32,631 nt of DNA, from positions 1 to 32,631 of the IMG/VR virus record IMGVR_UViG_3300025326_001769; one strand, written 5' to 3'. The notes below the pieces were generated by a model, which worked only from the letters and a program-made list of their open reading frames with translations, was not told where the DNA came from and ran no database searches. Below are positions 8,552 through 16,710 of the stretch, piece after piece (the first letter of the stretch is position 1; every line of letters begins with the position of its first letter). This DNA is from a virus. The translations under genes and the position numbers were made by a program.

Positions 8552-8581
8552 ATTATACCTTGAAATGCCTAAAAAAATAAA
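8552..8581 (-). promoter_or_regulatory. Putative phage promoter for the tail operon
   Basis: A perfect TATAAT (8557-8552) has the T-rich element TTTATTTTTTTAGG 10 bases further upstream. With a 17-base spacer the -35 hexamer is TTATTT, not TTGACA. The same arrangement occurs before the scaffold gene at 30466-30495. The start of transcription would fall near 8545, about 50 bases before the leader peptide. A small inverted repeat (ATAAGT-ATAAA-ACTTAT) at about 8524-8540 lies just after the start. Confidence 0.5.
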
Positions 8582-8625
8582 TGATTTTTGGTGAGAAGAT
8601 AGGATTTAAATAAAATTAAAAAAGT

Positions 8626-10656
8626 TTAACCCAATTCTTTACATTTTCGTGCAACAATATATAAAAACATGCTATTTTCAATAGTTTCCATAGTAATTAT
8701 AGAAAATCCAACATCCTCCAATAAAACCTTCATTGCTTCCTGAGAATAAAGGCAGGAATGGTAGTCAAAAGATTCCTTCTGTTCCCCAAACATAAGCTTT
8801 ATAAAATCTATATAGGGCAGATTCCCTTCAGCATATCTTTTAACAATTTCTTGCATATTTAGTGTTTTTATAATTATTTCACCATTTAATGCCATCTGAT
8901 CATAAATCTTGACAAGAAATTCACCCACAGCATTAAATCCTATATGTTCCAATAAATCTTCAATTAATATAAGATATGGTTTTGTTGTCTCTGTGGTCAA
9001 ATTAATATTAAAAATATCTTTATCTTTAAGACAAACATTTGTGAATCCTTCCCTTTGTAGTGGAAATACTGACATATTTATTTTTAATTTATATTTGTGT
9101 ATATATTCTAAAAATCTTGAATGGGTTTTCATTGCTTCTGGGTGTTCTCCTTGAAAAAGTTCAGTCCAACTTGGTTTACCAAATAAATGATTCCCATATT
9201 TTTCTTCCACACCTTTTGGATCTTTATCCCAAGCTAACCATACATTTTCATACCAATTTTGCTGTTGTTGAAACCCTGGAGTCCCAGTTTTAATATAATA
9301 ATCTATTTTATTCTTGATCTGTTGGTCTGTTCGGACATAAGAGTAATGATGGAAAAAAATATCTTTAGCGAATACTGAAGGAATATCTTCTCCATTTTCC
9401 AAAATGGGGAGTGTGTGTATATTATACTTGATTTTACCACAAATATTCAAGTTTATCAATGACTTACGCCCTGTAAATTGTTCCCAAACTCCTTTTGAGA
9501 CATGCCCAAGGTCTTTCCAATAATCAAGAAAATTAAAACAAAAAGAAGATACTTGTGGATTGGCAAAAATTAAGTGTTCCACCTTTCTAAGATTTTCCCC
9601 AGACCAAACCTCGTCCGAATCTATGATCCAGGCATAATCAAATCCATCAAGCATTTGACAGTATACATTTCTCTGATCTGTCTTGCTTTTGAATTCCTTA
9701 CTAATAACTATTATCTTTTTCTGTGGATCCTCCATTTTTTCTAATATTTCTAAAGTTTTATCCTTGGAACAATTATCCACCACAACAATTTTAGAAACCA
9801 TTCCATATACACTTCTAATAGATGCTTCTATAAATTCTTCACTATCCTTTGTTATATAGCAAGCACAAATTGTGGGGGATTTAACAACTTTCCCTGTACG
9901 AATCCATTTTTGCTTAAATATCTCATGATTCCTGCCAAAGTGTTCGGCAGTTGGTCCACCCGTAAAAGACTTCGATTGATGGTGGTATAAAAGTGCTTCA
10001 GCACAACAAATATTAATGTAACCCAATTCTTTTGCTCTTAGACAAAAATCTGTATCTTCAAAGTATCCAGGGGAAAATACCCTGTCAAATCCTCCAAATT
10101 TATTCCATAAATCTTTTGCTACCATAAAACAAGCACCACTTATTACATCAAAAGTTTGACTTGTACAAACAGTGGGGTCATTCTTATCCTTTCCTATAGC
10201 AAAATGTATATAATTCATTTGCTTAGGTTCCCAAACCAACCCAAAATGCTGCACCGTATCGTTTGGATATAATAACTTTGCCCCGACTACACCAACATTT
10301 TTATTAAATTTGTATACATCAAGCATTTTCCTAAAACTTAAAGGGTCAATCAATTCGGTATCACTATTTAAAAACAAAATATATTTTGCCACACTTCTTT
10401 TTGCCCCCAAATGGCAGGATTCTATAAAACCTTTGCTTTGTTGATGATGTACAATATTTAATTGTGGGAATTGTTCAAGATAATGAACTGTCTCTGCATT
10501 ACTTCCATCATTTACAATTATGATTTCGTATAAGCAATCTTGAATCTTTTGTAAAGATGCTAAACATTTATCTACATAAGGAAGAGCATCTTTTATGGGA
10601 ATTATTATGGATAATTCAGGTCTTGTTAATATTTTTTTCTTAATTTTGAATGACAT
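8626..10656 (-). CDS. Fused double GT2 glycosyltransferase with methyltransferase-like tail
   Basis: A 676-residue protein with three parts. Residues 13-240 are a family 2 glycosyltransferase (ELSIIIPIKDALPYVDKC, IIIVNDGS, LFLNSDTEL near 95-102, GYFEDTDFCLRAKELGY), like rhamnosyltransferases. Residues about 260-480 are a second GT2-like domain (CACYITKDSEEFIEASIRSV, VVVDNCSKDKT, AWIIDSDEVW). Residues about 560-676 look like the end of a SAM methyltransferase (LIEDLLEHIG, VLLEDVGFSII), but the usual glycine-rich SAM loop is missing, so that part may be inactive. The start has AAAGGAG, and the gene follows the GT9-like gene by one base. Likely role: adding and possibly extending sugars on a virion protein or surface glycan. 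The acceptor is unknown. It is the last gene of the sugar island. Confidence 0.85.
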   Translation of the reverse strand: MSFKIKKKILTRPELSIIIPIKDALPYVDKCLASLQKIQDCLYEIIIVNDGSNAETVHYLEQFPQLNIVHHQQSKGFIESCHLGAKRSVAKYILFLNSDTELIDPLSFRKMLDVYKFNKNVGVVGAKLLYPNDTVQHFGLVWEPKQMNYIHFAIGKDKNDPTVCTSQTFDVISGACFMVAKDLWNKFGGFDRVFSPGYFEDTDFCLRAKELGYINICCAEALLYHHQSKSFTGGPTAEHFGRNHEIFKQKWIRTGKVVKSPTICACYITKDSEEFIEASIRSVYGMVSKIVVVDNCSKDKTLEILEKMEDPQKKIIVISKEFKSKTDQRNVYCQMLDGFDYAWIIDSDEVWSGENLRKVEHLIFANPQVSSFCFNFLDYWKDLGHVSKGVWEQFTGRKSLINLNICGKIKYNIHTLPILENGEDIPSVFAKDIFFHHYSYVRTDQQIKNKIDYYIKTGTPGFQQQQNWYENVWLAWDKDPKGVEEKYGNHLFGKPSWTELFQGEHPEAMKTHSRFLEYIHKYKLKINMSVFPLQREGFTNVCLKDKDIFNINLTTETTKPYLILIEDLLEHIGFNAVGEFLVKIYDQMALNGEIIIKTLNMQEIVKRYAEGNLPYIDFIKLMFGEQKESFDYHSCLYSQEAMKVLLEDVGFSIITMETIENSMFLYIVARKCKELG

Positions 10657-10657
10657 T

Positions 10658-11560
10658 TTATAAAATCTCCTTTATAACATTATAAATATCTTCAGCTTTT
10701 ATTGCTTGCATACAAGGTGCAGGATTTATATTTCTTGGGCAATAGTAAGAATGTGACCAACAAGGCCATTGATTACAAGTAGATTTTCCACCATAAATAG
10801 GATGTATAGTATTATAATATTTCAAACGACATTTTGGATCTGACCCCCCGAAAATAGCAACTGTTGGAATCTTAAAAAATCCTGAAAAGTGCAATAGACC
10901 CGAATCTGGTGTTATCATAGCATCAACATTTTTAATAATTGCTACAACTTCTCTAATATCATAACTCCCACACAAGTTTATGACCCCATCATCTTTAAAA
11001 CCGAAAGGATGGTTATCCATAACAACCACTGTGCAATTATTATATCTTAGCATTCTAATAAGCCTAATAATTTCGTCTGGCACAGGATTCCTAACCCAAG
11101 AAGAGGCTTTTAACTGTACCCCCACAATTGGTCTTGAATATTTTGATAAAAAACTTGTTGCCCACTTTTGTTCCTCTGGCAAAACTTCATATACAAATGA
11201 TTTGTCTCGTATCAGGAAACCTGCCCAAATTTCTAAGGAATCCAGTGCGTCCATTTCTCTACTATATGAACTAACAACGTGTGGGCAAACCCTATCTGAG
11301 ATGTAGTAATCTACTCCATTTGTATATGGGGGATTCCCAACACGATCCACGAGTTTATCTATGTAAGAATTTGTTTTATAAAGAGGTTTCCAATAGTTTC
11401 CAATCGAAGAAACCCATAATTTTAAATCAGGATTTCTTCTCTTTAACTCTCTGTGCAGACAAGTCCTCCAAAGTGCATCCCCGATCCCCATATAGTGATC
11501 CAATAAAAGGACTTTGCCAGATTGATCAATAGAACCATCAAATTGTTTTAAAAGATTCAC
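10658..11560 (-). CDS. Heptosyltransferase-like (GT9) glycosyltransferase
   Basis: A 300-residue GT-B type enzyme of family 9 (ADP-heptose LPS heptosyltransferase family). The N-terminus has the expected start KVLLLDHYMGIGDALWRTCL. The C-terminal domain shows PIVGVQLKASSWVRNP, and the donor-binding segment VDAMITPDSGLLHFSGFFKIPTVAIFGGSDP in split form (TPDSGLLH then VAIFGGSDP), the hallmark of the family. It ends in a cysteine-rich part (CNQWPCW, YYCPRN, APCMQAI) also common in this family in phages and bacteria. It starts at GTG (11560) after AAGGAA. Donor sugar is not deducible: many family members outside LPS clusters do not use heptose. It overlaps no gene but is packed tightly with its neighbours. 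Confidence 0.85.
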   Translation of the reverse strand: MNLLKQFDGSIDQSGKVLLLDHYMGIGDALWRTCLHRELKRRNPDLKLWVSSIGNYWKPLYKTNSYIDKLVDRVGNPPYTNGVDYYISDRVCPHVVSSYSREMDALDSLEIWAGFLIRDKSFVYEVLPEEQKWATSFLSKYSRPIVGVQLKASSWVRNPVPDEIIRLIRMLRYNNCTVVVMDNHPFGFKDDGVINLCGSYDIREVVAIIKNVDAMITPDSGLLHFSGFFKIPTVAIFGGSDPKCRLKYYNTIHPIYGGKSTCNQWPCWSHSYYCPRNINPAPCMQAIKAEDIYNVIKEIL

Positions 11561-11578
11561 TATATAATTTCCTTATAA

Positions 11579-12859
11579 TTATTCCATGCTGATTGGGTCT
11601 TCATAAAGATTTTTTAATTCCTCTTCTGTATTAAGATCCCCTTCTAAAAAATTCTTAATTGCTTCAAAAGTTAAAACACAGCTATTCCCCTGAACCCCAT
11701 TGAAAAAGTCTTTTACTATATTTGCTCTACCTTCCATATTTTTATTAGGATTCTTTAGATTTTCCTCTATATAGTTAAACAACTCCCCATACTTCTTGCT
11801 TCGGTTCACACACTTATAACTATCAAGCACATTCCAGTACCAATTCATTACATTTTTACGAACCTCATAAGGATGTGACCAATACATATTTTCTAATACA
11901 ACAGGCTTGTTAAATATTAAAGCCTCAAGTGCTGAAGTAGAAGGAATACTACAACAAATATCAGAATTAAATAGTAAATTACCTAAAGCCCATGTATCGA
12001 AATTATCTAAATGATATGAATGCCCCTCATATTCTTTAACACCGTAAGCAGTGCCTTTGTTAAGGCTTGGATCTGCTATAATTTTAACATCTACTGTTGG
12101 ATATTTCTTAATAATTAAATTATATATCCAACTATCCCCAGTTCTAATAGGGTGTGCTTTTATGATTACTTGAGCACCGAATTCTTTAGCCGTCTCCATA
12201 AAATTGTCAAACGTATCAAATACCCATTGGGATATTTCCCCATTTGGAAGATATGTAAATATGGGTTTCTTTATATCAAAACCTATTTCTAAACAAAATT
12301 TTTCCCTATTATAATATTCAGATTTTCTATAAATATCAAAATGACAAGGACCTGTTATAACTACATTTGGTAATGGTTCTTCCACGCTTAGTCCATGTAA
12401 AGACCCAATTGGATGCCAAATCATTACATCTCTTTTCCTTGAATACATTCTTTTAAAAAAGTCCCCCCAACATAGATATAAATCTGGAATAACTGGCATT
12501 GGGTGGAAAATGGAATCTATGAAGTCTTGTATAATTATTATTGGTATTCCTAACGCTCTGCCCATTTTCTGAAAATTAACATCGAAAGTGTGTGCTGGAA
12601 CATCTGAATTACCACAAGCCACTATTGCTGAAATATTGCCTCTTTCCATAATATCTTTAATATTTTTAGCATCCCCTTTTTGCATTAAATCTGAAAAAAA
12701 AGTTATATCTTTAAATTCTTCTCTCCACTGTGGGGACAACTCAGCAGGGGAAGCAACAATAATATCATATTCTTGTTTCAATAATTCAAATAATTCCGTC
12801 CTAAGAAGTATCCTAGAAGTCCTCTCCATCGCTGTTGTGATTAAAATTTTCTTTTTCAT
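11579..12859 (-). CDS. GT-B fold glycosyltransferase-like protein (CDP-glycerol transferase/epimerase-like)
   Basis: A 426-residue protein that starts KKKILITTAMERTSRILLRTELFELL and contains IIVASPAELSPQW. The C-terminal half has PIFTYLPNGE, AQVIIKAHPIRTGDSW and DICCSIPSTSALEALIFNKPVVL, which is the donor-side pattern of CDP-glycerol glycerophosphotransferases and UDP-GlcNAc 2-epimerase-like GT-B proteins. The S-T-S-A-L-E-A segment corresponds to the nucleotide-sugar-binding loop. The last 40 residues are acidic and probably a flexible tail. Its start overlaps the preceding small gene by four bases (ATGA), so translation is coupled. Whether it transfers a sugar, a glycerol phosphate or a nonulosonate cannot be told; the NeuB-like gene just upstream makes a nonulosonate donor a fair guess. 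Confidence 0.65.
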   Translation of the reverse strand: MKKKILITTAMERTSRILLRTELFELLKQEYDIIVASPAELSPQWREEFKDITFFSDLMQKGDAKNIKDIMERGNISAIVACGNSDVPAHTFDVNFQKMGRALGIPIIIIQDFIDSIFHPMPVIPDLYLCWGDFFKRMYSRKRDVMIWHPIGSLHGLSVEEPLPNVVITGPCHFDIYRKSEYYNREKFCLEIGFDIKKPIFTYLPNGEISQWVFDTFDNFMETAKEFGAQVIIKAHPIRTGDSWIYNLIIKKYPTVDVKIIADPSLNKGTAYGVKEYEGHSYHLDNFDTWALGNLLFNSDICCSIPSTSALEALIFNKPVVLENMYWSHPYEVRKNVMNWYWNVLDSYKCVNRSKKYGELFNYIEENLKNPNKNMEGRANIVKDFFNGVQGNSCVLTFEAIKNFLEGDLNTEEELKNLYEDPISME

Positions 12860-13017
12860 TTATCCCCTTTTTTATGCCCCAAAGTTTGTTTAACAGATAG
12901 CCACAAGTCTTGCAGTATTTCAGCCACTTGTTTATTACTATTCCATTTCATAATAGATTCTTCCATATCTTTATATTTTTCATAGACTTCTTTTATTTTT
13001 GATAGATCAGTTTTCAT
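12856..13017 (-). CDS. Small helical protein, 53 residues
   Basis: An ATG at 13017 overlaps the NeuB-like stop by one base (TAATG), and the TGA at 12858-12856 overlaps the next start by four (ATGA). The product starts MKTDLSKIKEVYEKYKDMEE and continues with QVAEILQDLWLSVKQTLG: amphipathic, charged, probably helical, with no signal peptide. Overlaps on both sides make it very likely real. Function not recognised; a small partner of the adjacent enzymes is possible. Confidence 0.7.
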   Translation of the reverse strand: MKTDLSKIKEVYEKYKDMEESIMKWNSNKQVAEILQDLWLSVKQTLGHKKGDK

Positions 13018-13859
13018 TAAATATCCCTCAATTTTTTTATAATTGGTATTTCTGATTCTTGTATTTCTTTACAAGGTTCACCCATACCTTCTTCTATAGC
13101 TTTTATATATTTTACAAGATGCCTAATTCCTTCTGGCTCAAGTGAAGAACTTTGATCTGAACCATACATTTTTCTATCAAGTGTAATATGTACTTCAATC
13201 ATTTTTGCTCCATGAGAAACAGCTAATGAAGGGAATAAAATTCCTCCGGTATGGTCACTCCAACCGATATCACAATAAGGTGTTTTAAAATAATAGGATA
13301 AGAATTTTATCTGATTAAGATTAATATCCTTTAATGGACAAGGATAACTACTAGTACAACCAAGCAAAAATCTTAATTTATCTGTAATTGTAGAAACTGC
13401 TTTACCCACCATTTTCAAATCGCACATTCCGGTGGACATTATTAAATCAAATCCTGTTTCTACACATTTTTTTAAAAAAACTTCATCTGTAACCTTTGCT
13501 GATGGAATCTTTAAATAAGACATGTTTGGAAAATTAGATTTAAGAAAAGCTATTGATTGTAAATCCCAAGGACTTGCAAACCAAGATACATTTCCTTTTT
13601 CTTTACAATATTCATCAATTTCTTGATACTGTTCTAAAGATAGTTCGAGAGCTTCCTTCTGTGCTCTCTGGGTTTTTCCAAAAAGGCTTTCTCTAGGGCT
13701 ATCTAAAAATTCTTTTGTGTAACATAAAGTTATATCTCGTTTTTGGAACTTCACGTAGGGGATATTAAGATCAGAACAAGTATCTATAAGTTGTTTAATA
13801 ATACGCATGTCCCCGTTATGATTTATTCCAATCTCCCCAACCAATATCACAGAATTCAT
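13017..13859 (-). CDS. NeuB-like nonulosonic acid synthase lacking the SAF domain
   Basis: The 280-residue product matches the TIM-barrel part of N-acetylneuraminate/legionaminate/pseudaminate synthases, which join PEP to a six-carbon amino sugar to give a nine-carbon acid. Visible motifs: EIGINHNGD (9-17), YVKFQKR (35-41), WFASPWD (93-99), IPSAK (118-122), MSTGM (141-145), GCTSSYPCP (167-175), GWSDHTGG (199-206), EVHITLDR (222-229) and SLEPEG (239-244). The usual family has about 340 residues with a C-terminal SAF (antifreeze-like) domain that closes the neighbour's active site; here the protein stops before it. It starts ATG with GGGGGAA upstream and overlaps the gene before by four bases. 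Which acid it makes cannot be decided. Confidence 0.88.
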   Translation of the reverse strand: MNSVILVGEIGINHNGDMRIIKQLIDTCSDLNIPYVKFQKRDITLCYTKEFLDSPRESLFGKTQRAQKEALELSLEQYQEIDEYCKEKGNVSWFASPWDLQSIAFLKSNFPNMSYLKIPSAKVTDEVFLKKCVETGFDLIMSTGMCDLKMVGKAVSTITDKLRFLLGCTSSYPCPLKDINLNQIKFLSYYFKTPYCDIGWSDHTGGILFPSLAVSHGAKMIEVHITLDRKMYGSDQSSSLEPEGIRHLVKYIKAIEEGMGEPCKEIQESEIPIIKKLRDI

Positions 13860-14041
13860 TTTATAAATTCCCCCTTATTCAAATCCCATTTCTTTCTCTT
13901 CCATTCCTTTTTTAAATCTCTATAAATCCTAATTAACCCCTTCCAAATAATAGAACCATCTGTACAAAGATATTTTGTTGATTCCGTTTCACCTGATTTT
14001 TTAGCAAGATTTCTCAAACGTTTTGCTGTTTTTCCTCTCAT
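13856..14041 (-). CDS. Small basic protein, 61 residues
   Basis: Starts at ATG 14041 with a perfect AAGGAGG, and overlaps the NeuB-like start by four bases (ATGA). The sequence begins MRGKTAKRLRNLAKKSGE and ends with WKRKKWDLNKGEFIK: strongly basic, without membrane segments. Similar short basic proteins beginning MxGKxAKxLR are, from memory, common in phage genomes and have no known function. RNA or DNA binding is possible from the charge alone. Confidence 0.7.
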   Translation of the reverse strand: MRGKTAKRLRNLAKKSGETESTKYLCTDGSIIWKGLIRIYRDLKKEWKRKKWDLNKGEFIK

Positions 14042-14071
14042 ATATCCTCCTTATTTTTATCATGTTATCTT

Positions 14072-14626
14072 TTATATCCATGATTTATTTCTAATAATAA
14101 GTGAAATACTTGATGCATCCATATTAAATTCAATACCCAATTCCTTTTGTGTATAATTTCCTGTTTTGTGTAACTTTCTAATTTCATTAGCTTTTTCTAA
14201 AGTTAAAATGACTTGCCTTGTATTTCTTGTGTTCTCTTTTGCAGTTACCCAATTACAGTTAAATGGTCCATAATTACCATCATTATTTATTCTATTTATT
14301 TGTAAATTATCCTTATACCCATTATTTACTGCCCAATCCCTGAAATTAATAAATCCATTTAACTTGTTTGTCCATTCTGGGCATACTGTTATCCCTCTTC
14401 CACCATAGTCTTTGAACTGTTTAAAATTTGAATTGTAAACTCTTCTTTTTATCTCTCTCCAAATATTATACAATCTTGTTCCTTTACCCCCATGTCTATA
14501 ATTAGGATTATTATCTTTACTATGATGTCCTTGTATATAATTAGGAATACCACACCAATTATGATGTCTCTTTATTTCTATTTGACCACCACAACCACAT
14601 TTACATGTATGAGAATAATAATTCAT
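14072..14626 (-). CDS. HNH/AP2-like endonuclease with zinc-ribbon-like N-terminus and C-terminal HTH
   Basis: A 184-residue protein. Residues 1-40 repeat the cysteine module of the HNH gene at 3269-4015 (HTCKCGCGGQIEIK, GIPNYIQGH). The middle has LYNIWREIKRRVYN, GGRGITVCPEW, FRDWAVNNGY, INRINNDGNYGPFNCNWVT and KENTRNTR, the pattern of a phage endonuclease family related to HNH and AP2 domains. The last 45 residues form a helix-turn-helix-like end (EKANEIRKLH, TQKELGIEFNMDASSISLI). It starts five bases after the Gfo/Idh stop, interrupting the sugar operon without breaking a gene. Likely a homing endonuclease that moves by cutting copies without the insert. Confidence 0.85.
   Translation of the reverse strand: MNYYSHTCKCGCGGQIEIKRHHNWCGIPNYIQGHHSKDNNPNYRHGGKGTRLYNIWREIKRRVYNSNFKQFKDYGGRGITVCPEWTNKLNGFINFRDWAVNNGYKDNLQINRINNDGNYGPFNCNWVTAKENTRNTRQVILTLEKANEIRKLHKTGNYTQKELGIEFNMDASSISLIIRNKSWI
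14569..14611 (-). repeat. HNH N-terminal module, DNA match to 3952-3994
   Basis: Forty of 43 bases match 3952-3994 in the HNH gene at 3269-4015, although the catalytic halves of the two proteins belong to different families. This points to recent exchange of the module. Confidence 0.85.
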
Positions 14627-14631
14627 ATACT

Positions 14632-15606
14632 TTAATTATTTTGATGAAAATTTGATTTTATGTCATAAACGTACACAAGACTTTGTATTCCATCCTCTAA
14701 AGTTGCTAAATTTAACTGCTTTTTTCCATTTATCAAACCAATAAATGCTTCCATCTCACGATAAAACAAATCATTCCAATCATCAGAATTATTAGGCAAT
14801 AAATCAAAAGTTTCTATTTTTTCTATACCATAAACAGTAATTTTTCTTGTAGGAACTTTTAATAAAAAATCTAAATTTATTATTATAGGAATACATTTAT
14901 TATCTAATTCTAAAGAACTTAAAATAGTAATATTATCCTCAACCCCATACCCTAATCTATTGCTATAAATAGCTGATATAGGATACTGTTGCCCAAAAAT
15001 CCATGTTAAATAATCTATCTCATGGCTTTGGCTATTGAGAACCCCACCCCCCGCTTCATTTTTCAAAGCATAAAAGTCTTTTAAATCTCTACCATTTGTC
15101 CAATTATAAATACTATTACAATGATATGCTTCAATTCTATAAATATCCCCAAATTCATTATTATCCACCATATTTTTTAATTTTTGAAGATTTGGATGAA
15201 ATCGCATCTGAAATCCCATAGCACATTTCAAATTATTTTCTTCAACTTTATCTTGTAATCTATAAATTTGGGCTAAATTGTTAGATAAAGGTTTTTCTAT
15301 AAAAAGATTAAATCCCCTCTTTGCTATTTCTATTGCTATATCTATCCTTTCAGGAGGCAATGAACAAACAAAAGCAGCATCATATTTATTTAATAATGCT
15401 TCATCTAAATCATGATAAATTTCATTTATAGCATAAAAATCTAATAAATTATTGCTAAGTGTAATGTTCAAATTATTATCAAAAATTCTATATTGTTCTC
15501 TTTTAGAACAATAAATATCAATTACACAATCAGGCAATAAAGTTTTAAGATTCCTGAAATGCCTTTGTGCTATATTCCCCGCCCCACAAATTAAAAAGTT
15601 TTTCAT
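14632..15606 (-). CDS. Gfo/Idh/MocA family sugar oxidoreductase
   Basis: A 324-residue NAD(P)-dependent dehydrogenase. The N-terminal Rossmann loop reads FLICGAGNIAQRHFRNL (residues 4-20), and the family's EKP motif is present (NLFIEKPLSNN). The C-terminal domain has GFQMRFHPNL, EAGGGVLNSQSHEIDYLTWIFG, which includes the expected GG.L.D/E..H..D substrate-binding pattern. Members oxidise or reduce sugars and sugar nucleotides. In this operon it could act on a precursor or on the nonulosonate. It follows the CmcI-like gene after one base, with GAGGGTGAAATAAT before the ATG. Confidence 0.88.
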   Translation of the reverse strand: MKNFLICGAGNIAQRHFRNLKTLLPDCVIDIYCSKREQYRIFDNNLNITLSNNLLDFYAINEIYHDLDEALLNKYDAAFVCSLPPERIDIAIEIAKRGFNLFIEKPLSNNLAQIYRLQDKVEENNLKCAMGFQMRFHPNLQKLKNMVDNNEFGDIYRIEAYHCNSIYNWTNGRDLKDFYALKNEAGGGVLNSQSHEIDYLTWIFGQQYPISAIYSNRLGYGVEDNITILSSLELDNKCIPIIINLDFLLKVPTRKITVYGIEKIETFDLLPNNSDDWNDLFYREMEAFIGLINGKKQLNLATLEDGIQSLVYVYDIKSNFHQNN

Positions 15607-15607
15607 A

Positions 15608-16252
15608 TTATTTCACCCTCTTCAAAAATCCATACGGAGCAAAACTTAAATAAAATTTTTCACAATATCTATCAATTATAAAATTCTTGGAATTACCAAT
15701 AAATTCAAAAACAGCTTCTAATGGTTCTGCTGTATTTGTATCTTCCACAATAATGTAAGACCCTACAGAAACAAATTTACTATATATTTCAAGTTCTTTT
15801 AAAACATGACTTTTAGAATGGTCACTATCAAGAATAACCATAACTTTTTTATCTTTCACCTTTGGATTAATAAAATTTATTGTAGCTTCATCAACAGAAT
15901 TAGCCCAGAGATAAGAAATCCTTCCATGTTCAGGCAAGTTCCCCTTACCATTAGTATCTACTGTTATAATTTTCCCATTACCTATCATATCACATATTGA
16001 TGCAAAAAACAATGCAGAACCCCCAACTTTAGTCCCAGTTTCTATAATATAATCAGGTCTTATATTACAAATTAATTCTTGATATATCCAACAATCTAAT
16101 GGACATTTCTGAATAGGAACTCCCAACCAATTAGTGTTTTTCCAAGTTCCACCAATACAAGAGGATTCATAGTACAAGTCATGAAAATCTTGAATTATTT
16201 TATTAACTTTTTCAGTATCATTGTATTTTTTATAAAAAGTTTCTCTCTCCAT
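15608..16252 (-). CDS. CmcI-like / rhamnosyl O-methyltransferase family
   Basis: A 214-residue protein of the cephalosporin hydroxylase (CmcI) family, SAM-dependent O-methyltransferases with a Rossmann fold. Motifs in order: IRPDYIIETGTKVGGSALFFAS (split: IIETGT and GGSALFFAS), KIITVDTNGKGN, and VILDSDHSKSHVLKEL, then SYIIVEDT. These are the strongest marks of the family. Genes of this kind are often found in bacterial clusters for methylated sugars. It sits inside the tight block from CMP-sugar synthetase to NeuB-like, so it probably methylates a sugar hydroxyl on the same glycan. Confidence 0.85.
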   Translation of the reverse strand: MERETFYKKYNDTEKVNKIIQDFHDLYYESSCIGGTWKNTNWLGVPIQKCPLDCWIYQELICNIRPDYIIETGTKVGGSALFFASICDMIGNGKIITVDTNGKGNLPEHGRISYLWANSVDEATINFINPKVKDKKVMVILDSDHSKSHVLKELEIYSKFVSVGSYIIVEDTNTAEPLEAVFEFIGNSKNFIIDRYCEKFYLSFAPYGFLKRVK

Positions 16253-16254
16253 TT

Positions 16255-16710
16255 TTACTTAATCCCCCAAACTCTTATGCAATCATCTTTAATTTTTGAT
16301 TCCCATATAATAATATTTGAAAAATGATTAAAACATAATTTTACAGCATCTAAACTAAATCTCCAATAATCTTTTGGGTGTTCATGATATTTGAACTTAT
16401 ACTCAGGAACACTTAATATTAATTTTCCACCCACTTTTAACACCCTTTTCATCTCATCTAAACTTGTCCAAAAACAAGTATCATGCTCCAATGTTCCTAT
16501 AGAAATAACATTATCAAAACTATTTGATTTAAATGGTAAATTGTGACTTGATGCTTGAATATTTACATTTTTGCCTTTTCTTATATCTATTCCGATATAA
16601 AAACCTTCACATAAACTTTTTATAGAACCATTTATATCCAAACTACCAACATCTAAAGTTCTGCCCTGCAAATTTAAAGACTTTATAAAATTTTTATCTT
16701 CTGCCATCAT
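16255..16710 (-). CDS. Small class I SAM methyltransferase
   Basis: A compact 151-residue methyltransferase of the type 11 family. The SAM region starts at RTLDVGSLDINGSIKSL with YIGIDIRKGKNV as the acidic strand, followed by FDNVISIGTLEHDTCFW and VLKVGGKLILSVPEYKF. The first glycine loop is degenerate (DVGSLDINGS instead of DxGxGxG), as in several sugar-cluster members. It abuts the TIM-barrel gene upstream (no gap) and the CmcI-like gene downstream. Likely modifies a sugar in the same pathway; substrate unknown. Confidence 0.8.
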   Translation of the reverse strand: MMAEDKNFIKSLNLQGRTLDVGSLDINGSIKSLCEGFYIGIDIRKGKNVNIQASSHNLPFKSNSFDNVISIGTLEHDTCFWTSLDEMKRVLKVGGKLILSVPEYKFKYHEHPKDYWRFSLDAVKLCFNHFSNIIIWESKIKDDCIRVWGIK

